Shown piece by piece: positions 6,064-13,908 of a stretch of DNA of 14,499 nucleotides. The DNA lies in assembly GCA_021806765.1 (NCBI GenBank), contig JAJZQR010000122.1, positions 1 through 14,499 on the forward strand. Reading direction: 5' to 3'. Position numbers and translations under genes: made by a program. The notes under the pieces are model-generated. The model saw only the letters and a list, made by a program, of their open reading frames with translations. It searched no databases and had not been told where the DNA came from. Within the stretch, counting starts at the first letter, position 1. Every line of letters starts with the position of its first letter. This DNA is from Chloroflexota bacterium (GTDB lineage: Bacteria; Chloroflexota; UBA6077).

Positions 6064-8331
6064 ACGGCCGAGCGCGCCCTCCCAGACCTCCCGCATCTGG
6101 GCCACGGGCAGGTCGATCCACTTGCCCAGCCGGAAGCGGGGCCCTTCTTCCCGTCTCCCCATCTCCCCGTCTCCCCGTCCCCCCGTCCCCGCGTCCCCGC
6201 GTCCGGAAACGGTGCCCAGCACCGCCAGGGGGACGCCATTCTCGCGGGCCAGCCCTTCCAACTCGGGAAGCTTCTCCCGGTCCAGGGAGAGGACGATGCG
6301 GGACTGGCTCTCCCCGAACAGCAGCGCGTCGGGCCGGCAGCCGTCTCGTTGCAGCAGCGCCTCCAGGGCATCGGCACTGCCCTCCATCCCCAGGTCGCCG
6401 GCCATGCAGCTTTCGGCCAGGGCCACTGCCAGGCCCCCCTCGCCGCAGTCGTGGGCGGATCGGACGAGACCGGCCCGAATGGCCGCGAGAGCGCACCGCT
6501 GCACTCGAGCCTCGACCTCCAGGTCGATGCGAGGCGGAGCCCCCGCCACCTGCCCTGTGATCAGCTTCAGGTACTCGGTGCCGCCCAGGTCGTCGAAGCT
6601 TCGCCCCAGCAGCACCACCAGATCCCCTCCGTGCCGGAAGGCAAGCCCGGTGGCCTGAGCCACCTCCTCCAGGAGGCCTACCATCCCCACCACGGGGGTC
6701 GGGTAAATGGCCGACCCGTTGTTCTCGTTGTAGAGACTCACGTTGCCGCTCACCACGGGGACGCCCAACTTCTCGCAGGCCTCGGCCATCCCGGCCACGC
6801 TCTCCCGGAAGGTGTAGAACACCTCCGGCTTCTCCGGGTTCCCATAGTTGAGGCAGTCGGTCACCGCCAGCGGTTCCGCCCCGGTGCAGACCAGGTTCCG
6901 CGCCGCTTCAGCTACCGCGATCATGCCTCCCCATCGGGGTTCGAGGTAGCAGTAGCGTCCGTTGCCGTCGGTGGTGAGACTTATGCCCTTCCGGGTTCCC
7001 TTCACTCTCAGCACCGCGGCATCGCCATCCCCCGGCAACAGCACCGTGTTGGTCTGCACCATGTGGTCGTATTGCTGGAAGATGGGGCGCCGGCTGCACA
7101 GGTTGGGCGAGGCCAGCAGGGACTGCAGGGTCTCGCTGTATTCCGCCTTGAGGGGGATGGAGGGAAGGTCCAGGCGACGGGCTTCCTCCAGCCAGAGGGG
7201 ACGGATGCCCTCCCTGTGGTACACCGGGGTCTCGTCGGTCAGCAGGCCGGCAGGGATCTCCGCCACCACCCGGTCGCCCTCCCTCACCCGCACCAGGCCG
7301 TCGTCGGTGACCACACCGATCAGGTCGGAGTGGAGCCCCCAACGGGAGAAGAGTTCCTGCACCTTCCCCTCGCAGCCCCGACGGGCCACCACCAGCATCC
7401 GCTCCTGGGACTCCGACAACATCAGCTCGTAGGCGGTCATCCCCTTCTCTCGCCGGGAGACCTTCAGCAGGTCGATATCGATGCCGCAACCCCCTCGACC
7501 GGCCATCTCCACCGCGGAGCTGGTCAATCCGGCCGCCCCCAGGTCCTGCATCCCCACCACGTAGTCGGTCTGCAGCAGCTCCAGGCAGGCCTCGATGAGC
7601 AGCTTCTCCAGGAATGGATTCCCCACCTGCACGGCTGGACGGCGCTCCTCGGAGCGCTCATTCAGCTCCACCGAGGCGAAGGTGGCCCCGTGGATCCCGT
7701 CGCGACCGGTGTCGGCGCCCACGAGGATGACCGGGTTGCCGGCGCCGCTGGCCGTGGCCCGCACGATCTGGTCGGCCCGCACCAACCCCACACACATGGC
7801 ATTCACCAGGGGGTTGCCGGAGTAGCTATCCTCGAAGTAGACCTCCCCGGCCACGGTGGGGACCCCGAGGCAGTTGCCGTAGCCCGCGATGCCCCCCACG
7901 ACGCCGGAGACCAGGTACTGATTGCGCCGCTCCTCGGGGGGACCGAAGCGTAGGGAGTCCAGCAGGGCGATGGGCCGCGCCCCCATGGTGAAGATGTCCC
8001 GCACGATCCCGCCGACGCCCGTGGCAGCGCCCTGGTAGGGCTCCACGGCGCTGGGATGGTTGTGGGACTCGATCTTCAGCACCACCGCCAGCCCTTCGCC
8101 GATGTCCACCGCCCCGGCGTTCTCACCGGGTCCCTGGAGCACTCGAGGCCCCTTGGTGGGGAAAAGGCGCAGCACCGGCCGGGAGTTCTTGTAGCCGCAG
8201 TGCTCGCTCCACATGGCACCGAACATGCCCAGCTCCACGTGGTTCGGCTCCCGACCGAGCTTGGCCACGATCAGCTCGTACTCCTCGGGGGTGAGGGCAA
8301 CCTCATCCAGCATCTCGCGGGTAACGGGCAT
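6043..8331 (-). CDS. purL: FGAM synthase, synthetase subunit PurL (small type)
   Basis: PurL makes FGAM from FGAR using ATP and ammonia supplied by the glutaminase PurQ, in a complex that also needs PurS. The product is 762 residues, near the 740 of Bacillus-type PurL and far below the about 1300 of the fused enzyme. N-terminal motifs are [12 protein letters not shown] (40-51), [10 protein letters not shown] (69-78), [18 protein letters not shown] (88-105) and GGIVRD (107-112). ATG at 8331 shares one base with the purQ stop (TGATG) and has AGGAGG seven bases upstream. Residues 709-730 (from [12 protein letters not shown] to REEG) are an insertion encoded by a G-rich repeat tract near the C-terminus. 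The last residues and stop lie in a heptanucleotide array. The frame is open throughout. Confidence 0.97.
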   Translation of the reverse strand: MPVTREMLDEVALTPEEYELIVAKLGREPNHVELGMFGAMWSEHCGYKNSRPVLRLFPTKGPRVLQGPGENAGAVDIGEGLAVVLKIESHNHPSAVEPYQGAATGVGGIVRDIFTMGARPIALLDSLRFGPPEERRNQYLVSGVVGGIAGYGNCLGVPTVAGEVYFEDSYSGNPLVNAMCVGLVRADQIVRATASGAGNPVILVGADTGRDGIHGATFASVELNERSEERRPAVQVGNPFLEKLLIEACLELLQTDYVVGMQDLGAAGLTSSAVEMAGRGGCGIDIDLLKVSRREKGMTAYELMLSESQERMLVVARRGCEGKVQELFSRWGLHSDLIGVVTDDGLVRVREGDRVVAEIPAGLLTDETPVYHREGIRPLWLEEARRLDLPSIPLKAEYSETLQSLLASPNLCSRRPIFQQYDHMVQTNTVLLPGDGDAAVLRVKGTRKGISLTTDGNGRYCYLEPRWGGMIAVAEAARNLVCTGAEPLAVTDCLNYGNPEKPEVFYTFRESVAGMAEACEKLGVPVVSGNVSLYNENNGSAIYPTPVVGMVGLLEEVAQATGLAFRHGGDLVVLLGRSFDDLGGTEYLKLITGQVAGAPPRIDLEVEARVQRCALAAIRAGLVRSAHDCGEGGLAVALAESCMAGDLGMEGSADALEALLQRDGCRPDALLFGESQSRIVLSLDREKLPELEGLARENGVPLAVLGTVSGRGDAGTGGRGDGEMGRREEGPRFRLGKWIDLPVAQMREVWEGALGRLLSAES
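6142..6204 (-). repeat. G-rich short-period tract inside purL
   Basis: On the coding strand the tract is a series of GGGGAC, GGGGAGAC and GGGGAGAT words with about eight G-runs of three to six and short loops. It is clearly related to the tract at 3603-3660 in purM. It encodes the Gly/Arg/Asp/Glu segment 709-730 of PurL. It fits the usual G-quadruplex pattern in the sense strand and mRNA. Confidence 0.85.
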
Positions 8332-9101
8332 CAGCAGCCCTCCTGGACTGAGGACTGAGGACTTGGGACTGAGGACTGAGTGGTTCTCTGACGGCTCAGT
8401 CCTGAGTCCTCAGCCCTCAGTCCTTGAAGGATAGATCGAAAAATGTAGGCCCCGTCGGTGCCGCCCAGCATCGCCTCGCAGCTGCGCTCGGGATGGGGCA
8501 TGAGGCCGAAGACGTTGCGTCCCTCGTTGCAGAGGCCGGCTACGTTCTCCAGGGAGCCGTTGGGATTGGCATCTCGAGTCACCCGACCCTCGGGGTCGCT
8601 GTAGCGAAGGAGGATCTGCGAGCGGCGCTCCAACTGCCGCAGCAGATCCTCCGGTGCGTAGTAGCTTCCCTCCTGATGGGCTATCGGTAGCTTGAGCACC
8701 TGGCCTCTTTCACAGGCCGAGGTGAAGGGGGAATCGGTGGACTCCACCCGCACGTGGACCCAGGAACAGCGGAACTGCAGGTGATCGTTGCGGAGCATGG
8801 CACCGGGCAGCAGACCTGCCTCCAGAAGGACCTGGAAACCGTTGCAGATGCCCAGCACCAATCGGTCGCTACGGGCGAACCGCTCCACCGACTGCATCAC
8901 CGGGGAAAAACGGGCAATGGCCCCCGCGCGCAAGTAGTCCCCGTGGGCGAAACCGCCCGGAAGGATGATGCAATCGTAGGAGGAGAGGTCCGTGTCCTCG
9001 TGCCAGATATACTCCACCGGCTGATCGAAGACGGAGCGGATTACGTGGTAGGTGTCCCCATCGCAGTTGGTCCCGGGGAACACTATCACGCCGAATTTCA
9101 A
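8331..9101 (-). CDS. purQ: FGAM synthase, glutaminase subunit PurQ
   Basis: PurQ is the class I glutamine amidotransferase that feeds ammonia to PurL. The product is 256 residues. It begins with [15 protein letters not shown] and carries [14 protein letters not shown] (48-61), the nucleophile Cys86 in LGICNGFQ (83-90), and His203/Glu205 in MPHPER (201-206). Start is TTG at 9101, with AGGAGG five bases upstream; the protein then begins exactly at the conserved strand, as is usual for PurQ. The normal protein would end near ILQGL (residue 228). The remaining 28 or so residues (from RAEDSG to SVQEGC) come from heptanucleotide arrays. It is the first purine gene, its stop overlaps the purL ATG by one base, and a promoter lies 40 bases upstream. 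No purS lies next to it. Confidence 0.96.
   Translation of the reverse strand: MKFGVIVFPGTNCDGDTYHVIRSVFDQPVEYIWHEDTDLSSYDCIILPGGFAHGDYLRAGAIARFSPVMQSVERFARSDRLVLGICNGFQVLLEAGLLPGAMLRNDHLQFRCSWVHVRVESTDSPFTSACERGQVLKLPIAHQEGSYYAPEDLLRQLERRSQILLRYSDPEGRVTRDANPNGSLENVAGLCNEGRNVFGLMPHPERSCEAMLGGTDGAYIFRSILQGLRAEDSGLSRQRTTQSSVPSPQSSVQEGC
8345..8423. repeat. Inverted pair of heptanucleotide arrays at the purQ-purL junction
   Basis: Five units of GGACTGA (8345-8379, third unit GGACTTG) face four units of TCAGTCC (8396-8423, second TGAGTCC and third TCAGCCC) across a 16-base spacer. The two arms can pair over about 28 bases with few mismatches and in several registers. The hairpin on the transcript ends one base before the purL AGGAGG site (8344-8339). 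It encodes the C-terminal tail of PurQ. Confidence 0.9.
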
Positions 9102-9141
9102 GGGGGCCTCCTCGGCGGCTAGACGCGTTTCAGATGGGGCA

Positions 9142-9150
9142 ATTCTACCA
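9142..9150 (-). promoter_or_regulatory. Extended -10 promoter of the purine operon
   Basis: On the minus strand TGG-TAGAAT (9150-9142) is an extended -10 element (TGn plus five of six TATAAT matches). No good -35 hexamer is found 16-18 bases upstream, as is common for extended -10 promoters. Predicted transcription start is near 9135, giving a leader of about 35 bases before the purQ TTG, too short for a riboswitch. It is assigned from sequence alone. Confidence 0.5.
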
Positions 9151-9176
9151 CACCAAAGACGGCACCGCCAGGAAAT

Positions 9177-9236
9177 CGCACCACGGGGGTGCGTGTCAGG
9201 ATTCCGGGAGGGTGTTGGACGCCATGTGACATATGG
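9177..9236. promoter_or_regulatory. Possible operators upstream of the purine promoter
   Basis: CGCACC (9177-9182) and GGTGCG (9188-9193) form a perfect 6-bp inverted repeat around ACGGG, just upstream of where a -35 would sit. CCATGTGACATATGG (9222-9236) is a near-palindrome with one mismatch, about 75 bases upstream of the -10. Either could bind a regulator. Neither resembles a PurR box I know. Confidence 0.25.
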
Positions 9237-9254
9237 GGAGTGAGTGCAGGATGG

Positions 9255-9295
9255 GTAGGGGCGAAGCATTGCCCGCAGGCGATGCTTCGCCCTAC
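9255..9295. repeat. GTAG...CTAC palindromic repeat at the response-regulator stop
   Basis: GTAGGGGCGAAGCAT and ATGCTTCGCCCTAC pair over 14 bp with one bulged G. The inner bases add a GCC/GGC stem around CGCA. The element supplies the TAG stop of the response regulator (9294-9292) through its GTAG end. It separates that gene from the purine promoter and could also slow or end transcription. No U-run follows. Confidence 0.8.
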
Positions 9296-10008
9296 GGCCT
9301 CAAGGAGTGTGCTCTGGAGCGTCGCTCCAACATGTAGCCGAAGCCCCGGACGTTCAGGAGGTAGCTGGCTTCGTTCGGGTTCCTGTCGATCTTGCCCCGC
9401 AGGCGGCTAATGTGCACCTTCACGATCTCCTGAGCCTCCTGCTCGGAGCACCGGTAGCCACTCATGGCTCGGAGAAGATCGGAGCTGGACACCACCTTTC
9501 CCAGTTGGGCTGCGAGGCAGGCGAGAAGCCTGTACTCACCGGGGGTCACGGCCACCAGTTCTCCCTGGATGCGGACCTCTTTCCGAACGAGGTCCACGGT
9601 GAGTTCCCGAACCGTGATGCTGGGCGGAAGGCCGACGGTGGCAGGTTGACGCCGGAACAGCACCTCCATGTGGGCCTCCAGCAGTTCCCTCTCCACGGGC
9701 TTGGATAGATAGCAGTCTGCTCCCGCCTTTAGCACTTCCACTGTCCGCTCGGTGTCGGGCCGATTCCCCAGGGCGAGGATCGGCACGTCGGAAGCAGCCT
9801 TCACCCGGCGGCAGGACTCTGCTCCTTCCACCCCCGGCGCATCCAGATCTATCACCAGCAGTCTGGCGGCTTCAATCTGGGCTATCTCCTGGATCCATCC
9901 CTGACTACCTCGAGATAGCACGACAGAGGATCCGAGGCGGCCTGCGGTCGCCACAACCCCTTCGATGGTATTGGAGTCGACGAGGACTGCCACGATTGAG
10001 CCGGCCAT
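9292..10008 (-). CDS. OmpR/PhoB-type response regulator with degenerate receiver
   Basis: The 238-residue protein has a receiver domain (about 5-120) and a winged-helix Trans_reg_C DNA-binding domain (about 131-228), with [12 protein letters not shown] (155-166) and SRLRGKI...[11 protein letters not shown] (201-227). The phospho-acceptor Asp54 (VIDLDAPG) and Lys103 (SKP) are present. The acidic pair is reduced to Asp11-Ser12, and the switch Thr/Ser is Gly81 (LALGNRP). Phosphorylation may therefore be weak or absent. ATG at 10008 has GGAGG five bases upstream and is preferred over an upstream GTG inside a heptanucleotide array. No histidine kinase lies nearby. It sits 38 bases after the thioesterase gene and just before the purine promoter, so it might regulate either; its target is unknown. 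Confidence 0.88.
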   Translation of the reverse strand: MAGSIVAVLVDSNTIEGVVATAGRLGSSVVLSRGSQGWIQEIAQIEAARLLVIDLDAPGVEGAESCRRVKAASDVPILALGNRPDTERTVEVLKAGADCYLSKPVERELLEAHMEVLFRRQPATVGLPPSITVRELTVDLVRKEVRIQGELVAVTPGEYRLLACLAAQLGKVVSSSDLLRAMSGYRCSEQEAQEIVKVHISRLRGKIDRNPNEASYLLNVRGFGYMLERRSRAHSLRP

Positions 10009-10020
10009 CGATGCCTCCGA

Positions 10021-10041
10021 AGGCACAGGGCACACGGCACA
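10021..10041. repeat. Heptanucleotide array (3 x 7) before the response regulator
   Basis: Plus-strand units are AGGCACA, GGGCACA and CGGCACA. On the coding strand the array (TGTGCCN) lies between the thioesterase stop and the GGAGG site of the response regulator. Confidence 0.75.
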
Positions 10042-10046
10042 AGGGA

Positions 10047-10499
10047 CTACTCGAGTTGACCGATCTCCTCTTCGAGGGTCTTCAACTCCTCGGGCTTCAG
10101 CTTAACGTACAGCCCGCTGCCCTCCACGGCTACCGACCCGTCGGTCAGCAGGATGCGGCCTTGGGCCTCCACCATGCGACCTCGGTCCCTGGTGACCTCG
10201 CCCACGACGGTTATCTCCTGACCCAGGGGGATCGGCTTCCGGTACTTGACCTCGAACTTGGCGGTGAAGGTCCAGTAGCCGTAGATGAACCCTGCCCGCC
10301 CGATGGTCTCGTCCAGCAGGGTGCTGGCGATGCCGCCGTGCATCCGATCAGGGTAGCCTTGATGTTCGGGACCAGGCGTGAAGCGGGTCACTACCTGGTC
10401 CCCTTCCTGGTAGAACTGCACCTTCAATCCGATGGGATTGTCCTTGCCGCAAACGTAGCAGTGACGGGAGCCGGGTTGCCGGATCGCCGTCTCAGTCAC
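10047..10499 (-). CDS. PaaI-type hotdog-fold thioesterase
   Basis: The 150-residue protein has the length and pattern of single hotdog-domain acyl-CoA thioesterases. The active-site region is MHGGIASTLLDETIG (53-67), with the HGG turn and the Asp63/Glu64 position on the long helix, followed by KFEVKYRKPIPLG. The N-terminus carries HCYVCGKDNPIGL (13-25), a Cys-x2-Cys motif with NPxGL that is typical of one PaaI subgroup. Substrate is unknown; neighbouring plsX and fabF fit an acyl thioester. GTG at 10499 has GGAGG six bases upstream and overlaps the preceding gene by 8 bases, so the two are probably translated together. Confidence 0.85.
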   Translation of the reverse strand: MTETAIRQPGSRHCYVCGKDNPIGLKVQFYQEGDQVVTRFTPGPEHQGYPDRMHGGIASTLLDETIGRAGFIYGYWTFTAKFEVKYRKPIPLGQEITVVGEVTRDRGRMVEAQGRILLTDGSVAVEGSGLYVKLKPEELKTLEEEIGQLE

Positions 10500-11211
10500 C
10501 CTTCACCTCCCGACCAAGCACCTGCATCAACTCTTCCACCTTTTCCGGTGCCAGGATCGGCTTGGCCTTTCGGAAGATCGCTCTCAACTCTTTGTTCTGA
10601 ACTACCGGGATGGGAGGGTTGTGGACCTCCAGTCGAGCGCCGGGGTTGGTGAAGACGACGATGGGCCGGGCCTCCAGCCCGGCGATCAGTTCCTCGGAAC
10701 CATGCTTCTTCAGGTAGCCCGCCAGCAGCTCCATCGCCCTTCGCACGTCGACCAGGGGATTGCCGATGCCGCCCTCGGCCAGACCACGGAAGAGGCTGCT
10801 GCCTATGTTTCCCCTGGACCAGCGGCCGTTCTGGAAGCGAACGGTCCCGCCATTGGACCTTGGAATCAGCACGAAGAGTCCGGCAGGACCCACCAGCAGG
10901 TGGTCCGGGAGTCCCGGTGCCGCGTAGTTGAACATGGTGTACCGGTTGTCAACCCCTCGTAGCGCCGGGATCAGCCACTGGTCCTGTCGGAAGCGCGATC
11001 CCCATCGCCGGCTGAAGGTGCGGCCGTAGCTGAGCAGGAGGAAGGCAGCGATAAGCGCCACGTAGGCGGCGAAGATCGCCTCCTGGCCAAAGGTGCTGGT
11101 CATCAGGGAGAGCACGAAGCCCACCACCAGCAGCCCCATAGAGGCGTAGTTGGCTATGTTGCCTATCCTTACTTTCCCGCTAACGTAAGTCTTGTTCTCA
11201 ACGATTTGCAT
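10492..11211 (-). CDS. Two-helix membrane protein with NERD-like domain
   Basis: The 239-residue protein has two hydrophobic segments, about 22-39 and 44-62, forming a hairpin in the membrane, followed by a soluble domain. The soluble part has strands and spacing like the NERD (nuclease-related) domain: DHLLVGPAGLFVLIPRSNGG, then RFQNGRW, an amphipathic helix (NPLVDVRRAMELLAGYLKK) and ARPIVVFTNPGARL. The usual Lys of the 'vietKn' strand is replaced (IPRSNGG), so catalysis is doubtful. ATG at 11211 is preferred to the TTG one codon earlier because AGGTGG is four bases upstream. It sits 20 bases after fabF and overlaps the thioesterase. No firm function is known. Confidence 0.65.
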   Translation of the reverse strand: MQIVENKTYVSGKVRIGNIANYASMGLLVVGFVLSLMTSTFGQEAIFAAYVALIAAFLLLSYGRTFSRRWGSRFRQDQWLIPALRGVDNRYTMFNYAAPGLPDHLLVGPAGLFVLIPRSNGGTVRFQNGRWSRGNIGSSLFRGLAEGGIGNPLVDVRRAMELLAGYLKKHGSEELIAGLEARPIVVFTNPGARLEVHNPPIPVVQNKELRAIFRKAKPILAPEKVEELMQVLGREVKGD

Positions 11212-11231
11212 CAATCCACCTATTATGGCAA

Positions 11232-12590
11232 CTAAAACGTCTTCTCGAACTTCTTATAGACGAGGCATGCGTTCTGCCCGCCGAAGCCGAAGGAGTTCTT
11301 CAGGGCGATCCTCACCTCGGCTCTTCGGCCCATCCCCGGCACGTAGTCCAGATCGCACTGAGGGTCGGGTTCCTCCAGGTTTATGGTGGGGTGGACGAAA
11401 CCCTCGAAGATCGTCAGAACGGTCGCCACCGACTCCAGTGACCCCGAGGCCCCCAGCAGATGACCTATCATCGACTTGGTGGAGCTGATGGGGATTCGGT
11501 AGGCATGCTCCCCGAACACCCGCTTGATGGCTTTGGTCTCCGTCATGTCGTTCAGCGGCGTCGACGTGCCGTGGGCGTTGATGTAGTCCACCTCCTCCGG
11601 GCGTACTCCGGCATTCTCCAGGGCTCCTAGCATCGCCCGAGTCGCGCCCTCACCTTCCGGCTCCGGGGCCACGATGTGATAGGCGTCAGCCGTTGATGCG
11701 AATCCTACCAATTCGGCGTATATCCGTGCCCCCCTGGCCAGGGCGTGATTCAACTCCTCGATCACCAGGACCGCCGACCCTTCCGCTGGGACGAAGCCGT
11801 CCCGTCTCGCGTCGAAGGGACGGCTGGCGTGCTTCGGGTCGTCGTTGCGAGTCGACAGTGCCCGAATGGCGCAGAAGCCGGCTAATCCCAGGGGGCAGAT
11901 GGAGGCATCCGCTCCCCCTACTAGCATAACATCCGCTGCTCCCCGTCGGACCACTTCCAGTCCTTCCCCGATTGCCTGGGTTGAGGCAGCACATGCTGTT
12001 ACCGTGGTTGAATTATACCCTTTTAGACCAAGGATTCGGCTGACCTGGGCTGCCCCCATGTTGGGCATCATGGCGGGGATGAAGAAAGGACTTACCCGAT
12101 CGGGACCCCTCTTGAGCAGCACGTCGTGCTCGTCGGGTATTATCCCCAGGCTTCCTATGCCCGTACCCAGGTAGACGCCCACCCGGTAGGCGTTGGATGC
12201 GTCGATGTAGAGGGAAGCATCCTCCAGGGCCATGCGGGCCGCAGCCACCGCGAATTGGCTGAACCGGGCCATCCGGCGAGCCTCCTTGGCGTCGATCCAG
12301 TCCGCCGCCCGGAAGTCCCGCACCTCCCCCGATATTTGGCAGGCGAAGGGGCTGGGATCGAAGAGACTGATCCTATCGATGTTGGTCTCGCCCGCCTTCA
12401 CGGCACGCCAGAAGCGCTCGGCGCCCAGGCCGAGAGAGCTAACCACTCCCAGTCCGGTTATCACTACCCTGTGCGGGTAATGGCTTCCGTCCCTTCGCGG
12501 GAGCGGCTGGGTTGATGGTGCGGTCACCGAAGAGAAAGAGAGCCCCGAGGTCGAGTCCACTTTTTCTTGAACAGCCAGGTTGCTACTCAC
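11232..12590 (-). CDS. fabF: Beta-ketoacyl-ACP synthase II FabF with N-terminal extension
   Basis: FabF elongates acyl-ACP by condensation with malonyl-ACP in type II fatty-acid synthesis. The 452-residue product shows the thiolase-fold core from HRVVITGLGVVSSLG onward. The nucleophile is Cys200 (VTACAAST), and the two active-site histidines are His340 (NAHGTSTPLND) and His377 (MIGHLLGASG), with Lys372 in SSTKSM. It ends with FGFGGQNACLVYKK. GTG at 12590 has GGGAGG five bases upstream. This leaves about 39 residues before the usual first strand, Ser/Thr/Gln-rich and without a signal peptide or transmembrane segment. No better start was found downstream. It follows plsX by 162 bases; no acpP, fabD or fabG is present here. 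A related KAS in secondary metabolism is possible but less likely. Confidence 0.9.
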   Translation of the reverse strand: MSSNLAVQEKVDSTSGLSFSSVTAPSTQPLPRRDGSHYPHRVVITGLGVVSSLGLGAERFWRAVKAGETNIDRISLFDPSPFACQISGEVRDFRAADWIDAKEARRMARFSQFAVAAARMALEDASLYIDASNAYRVGVYLGTGIGSLGIIPDEHDVLLKRGPDRVSPFFIPAMMPNMGAAQVSRILGLKGYNSTTVTACAASTQAIGEGLEVVRRGAADVMLVGGADASICPLGLAGFCAIRALSTRNDDPKHASRPFDARRDGFVPAEGSAVLVIEELNHALARGARIYAELVGFASTADAYHIVAPEPEGEGATRAMLGALENAGVRPEEVDYINAHGTSTPLNDMTETKAIKRVFGEHAYRIPISSTKSMIGHLLGASGSLESVATVLTIFEGFVHPTINLEEPDPQCDLDYVPGMGRRAEVRIALKNSFGFGGQNACLVYKKFEKTF

Positions 12591-12716
12591 AGCACCCTCC
12601 CCATGGAGACGAGTGTGGGGTTGAGTCCAAGAGAGACGAGTCCGTGCGGATCTTTGTAGCCGCACCGTTCATGGGTGCCCGTAACCATGTGGGGAAGGCG
12701 AACAGCCCCACGAGGA

Positions 12717-12742
12717 CTGCGCAGGCGTAAAGTCTGCGCCTA
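12717..12742. repeat. Palindromic repeat between plsX and fabF
   Basis: CGCAG (12720-12724) pairs with CTGCG (12734-12738), and alternatively AGGCG (12723-12727) with CGCCT (12737-12741). On the minus strand the element starts GTAGGCGCAG, resembling the GTAG-ended palindromes at 4375 and 9255, but its other end is not CTAC. It lies ten bases after the plsX stop. The rest of the 162-base gap shows no gene and no convincing promoter. Confidence 0.5.
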
Positions 12743-12752
12743 CAGAGACCGC

Positions 12753-13754
12753 CTATCCGGCGAGGCCGGCCTTTATGGCCTCCACCAGTTTCTGATCCAG
12801 GGCCTGCTTGGCCACCCGCACGGCATTCTTGATGGCCAGGGCGTTGGATCTGCCGTGGGCGATTATGGTGATCCCGTTCACCCCTAGCAAGGGGGCACCG
12901 CCGTACTCAGCGTAGTCCAATCGCCGTTTGACCCGCCGGAAGGCCGGCTTCAGGGCCAGGGCGGCCAGCTTGGAGGCGAAGCCGGCGGTCAGCTCCGTCT
13001 TCAGGATGTCGAACAGGGTCGAGGCCAGCCCTTCGCTCAGCTTGATGACGATGTTGCCCGCGAAGCCGTCGCACACCACCACGTCGGCCGCCCCGGAGGG
13101 GATATCCTTTCCCTCTACGCTGCCGACGAAGTTGAGGGAGGAGGCCTTGAGCAGCGGCTGGCAGCTCTGGACCAGGCTGTTCCCCTTGGTCTCCTCCTCG
13201 CCATTGCTGAGGAGGGCCACCTTAGGATGGGCGATCCCAAAGACCCGCTCCATGTAGGCGGAGCCCATGAGGGCGAACTGAGCCAGGTACTCGGGCTTGC
13301 AGTCCACGTTGGCGCCGGCATCGATGATGAAGCACTTACCGGTAGCAGTGGGGTACACGGTCCCGATAGCGGGCCTTTCGATCCCCTCGATCCGGCCGAG
13401 GCCGAAGAGGGCCGAAGCCATGACCGCCCCGCTGTTGCCTGCCGAGACGAAGGCGTCGGCCTGGCCTTCCCGAACCAGGCTGACCCCCAGGGCGATGGAG
13501 GATCGTCGCTTCTGGCGGATGGCTGTGGCGGCATGTTCCTCCATGCCCACCACCTCCTCGGCGTGGACGACGGGGATCTTCAGCCCGGAACAGTCGTGCT
13601 TCGCCAGTTCCTGCTGGACAACCTCCCTGGGGCCGACCAGGATGGCCTCCACCCCATATTCACGGGCGGCCGCCACCGCCCCCTCCACCACCACCGAGGG
13701 GGCGTGGTCGCCACCCACGGCATCCAGCGCTATCCTCGCTACGGCCTCAGCCAA
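12753..13754 (-). CDS. plsX: Phosphate acyltransferase PlsX
   Basis: PlsX converts acyl-ACP and phosphate into acyl-phosphate, the donor for PlsY in the first step of phospholipid synthesis; it is a peripheral membrane enzyme. The product is 333 residues, the same as Bacillus subtilis PlsX. Motifs are RIALDAVGGDHAP (7-19), EEVVGMEEHA, SAGNSGAVMA, DAGANVDCKPEYL, LLSNGEEETKGN, CDGFAGNIVIKLSEG and GGAPLLGVNG. Start is TTG at 13754 with AGGAGG seven bases upstream; it places the first strand where the family has it, and no ATG is available nearby. A predicted promoter lies about 120 bases upstream. Its pairing with fabF suggests a lipid-synthesis unit. Confidence 0.95.
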   Translation of the reverse strand: MAEAVARIALDAVGGDHAPSVVVEGAVAAAREYGVEAILVGPREVVQQELAKHDCSGLKIPVVHAEEVVGMEEHAATAIRQKRRSSIALGVSLVREGQADAFVSAGNSGAVMASALFGLGRIEGIERPAIGTVYPTATGKCFIIDAGANVDCKPEYLAQFALMGSAYMERVFGIAHPKVALLSNGEEETKGNSLVQSCQPLLKASSLNFVGSVEGKDIPSGAADVVVCDGFAGNIVIKLSEGLASTLFDILKTELTAGFASKLAALALKPAFRRVKRRLDYAEYGGAPLLGVNGITIIAHGRSNALAIKNAVRVAKQALDQKLVEAIKAGLAG

Positions 13755-13872
13755 TGGCGTCCCTCCTGAAGAGGAGTCGGAGGACTGGTAAGGGGGCACC
13801 CCTTCTCTTCCTCCACCCGAGGGGGATATCCAACAGTATGCGAATCTCACCGGGTACTTACCTGGCGCCGGT

Positions 13873-13902
13873 AGTATAGACCGACGACCGGTGTAACGCC
13901 AA
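13873..13902 (-). promoter_or_regulatory. Predicted sigma-70 promoter of plsX
   Basis: On the minus strand TTGGCG (13902-13897) and TATACT (13878-13873) are separated by 18 bases, matching four and five of six consensus positions. The predicted start near 13866 leaves a leader of about 110 bases. It lies just downstream of a strong hairpin, which supports a fresh start for plsX independent of the zinc-ribbon gene. Confidence 0.45.
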
Positions 13903-13908
13903 TAGGAA

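Noticed and set aside
5944..7953. Long plus-strand open frame of about 669 codons opposite purL
   Set aside because: It is a shadow of the complete and conserved purL. It has no domain and its composition follows the codon structure of the opposite strand.
9102..9141. Purine riboswitch before purQ
   Set aside because: The predicted leader is only about 35 bases and shows no aptamer-like structure.
13840..13862. FapR-like box upstream of plsX (TAAGTACCCGGTGAG on the minus strand)
   Set aside because: Only the first half resembles the FapR site; the second half does not mirror it, and FapR is known from Gram-positive Firmicutes.
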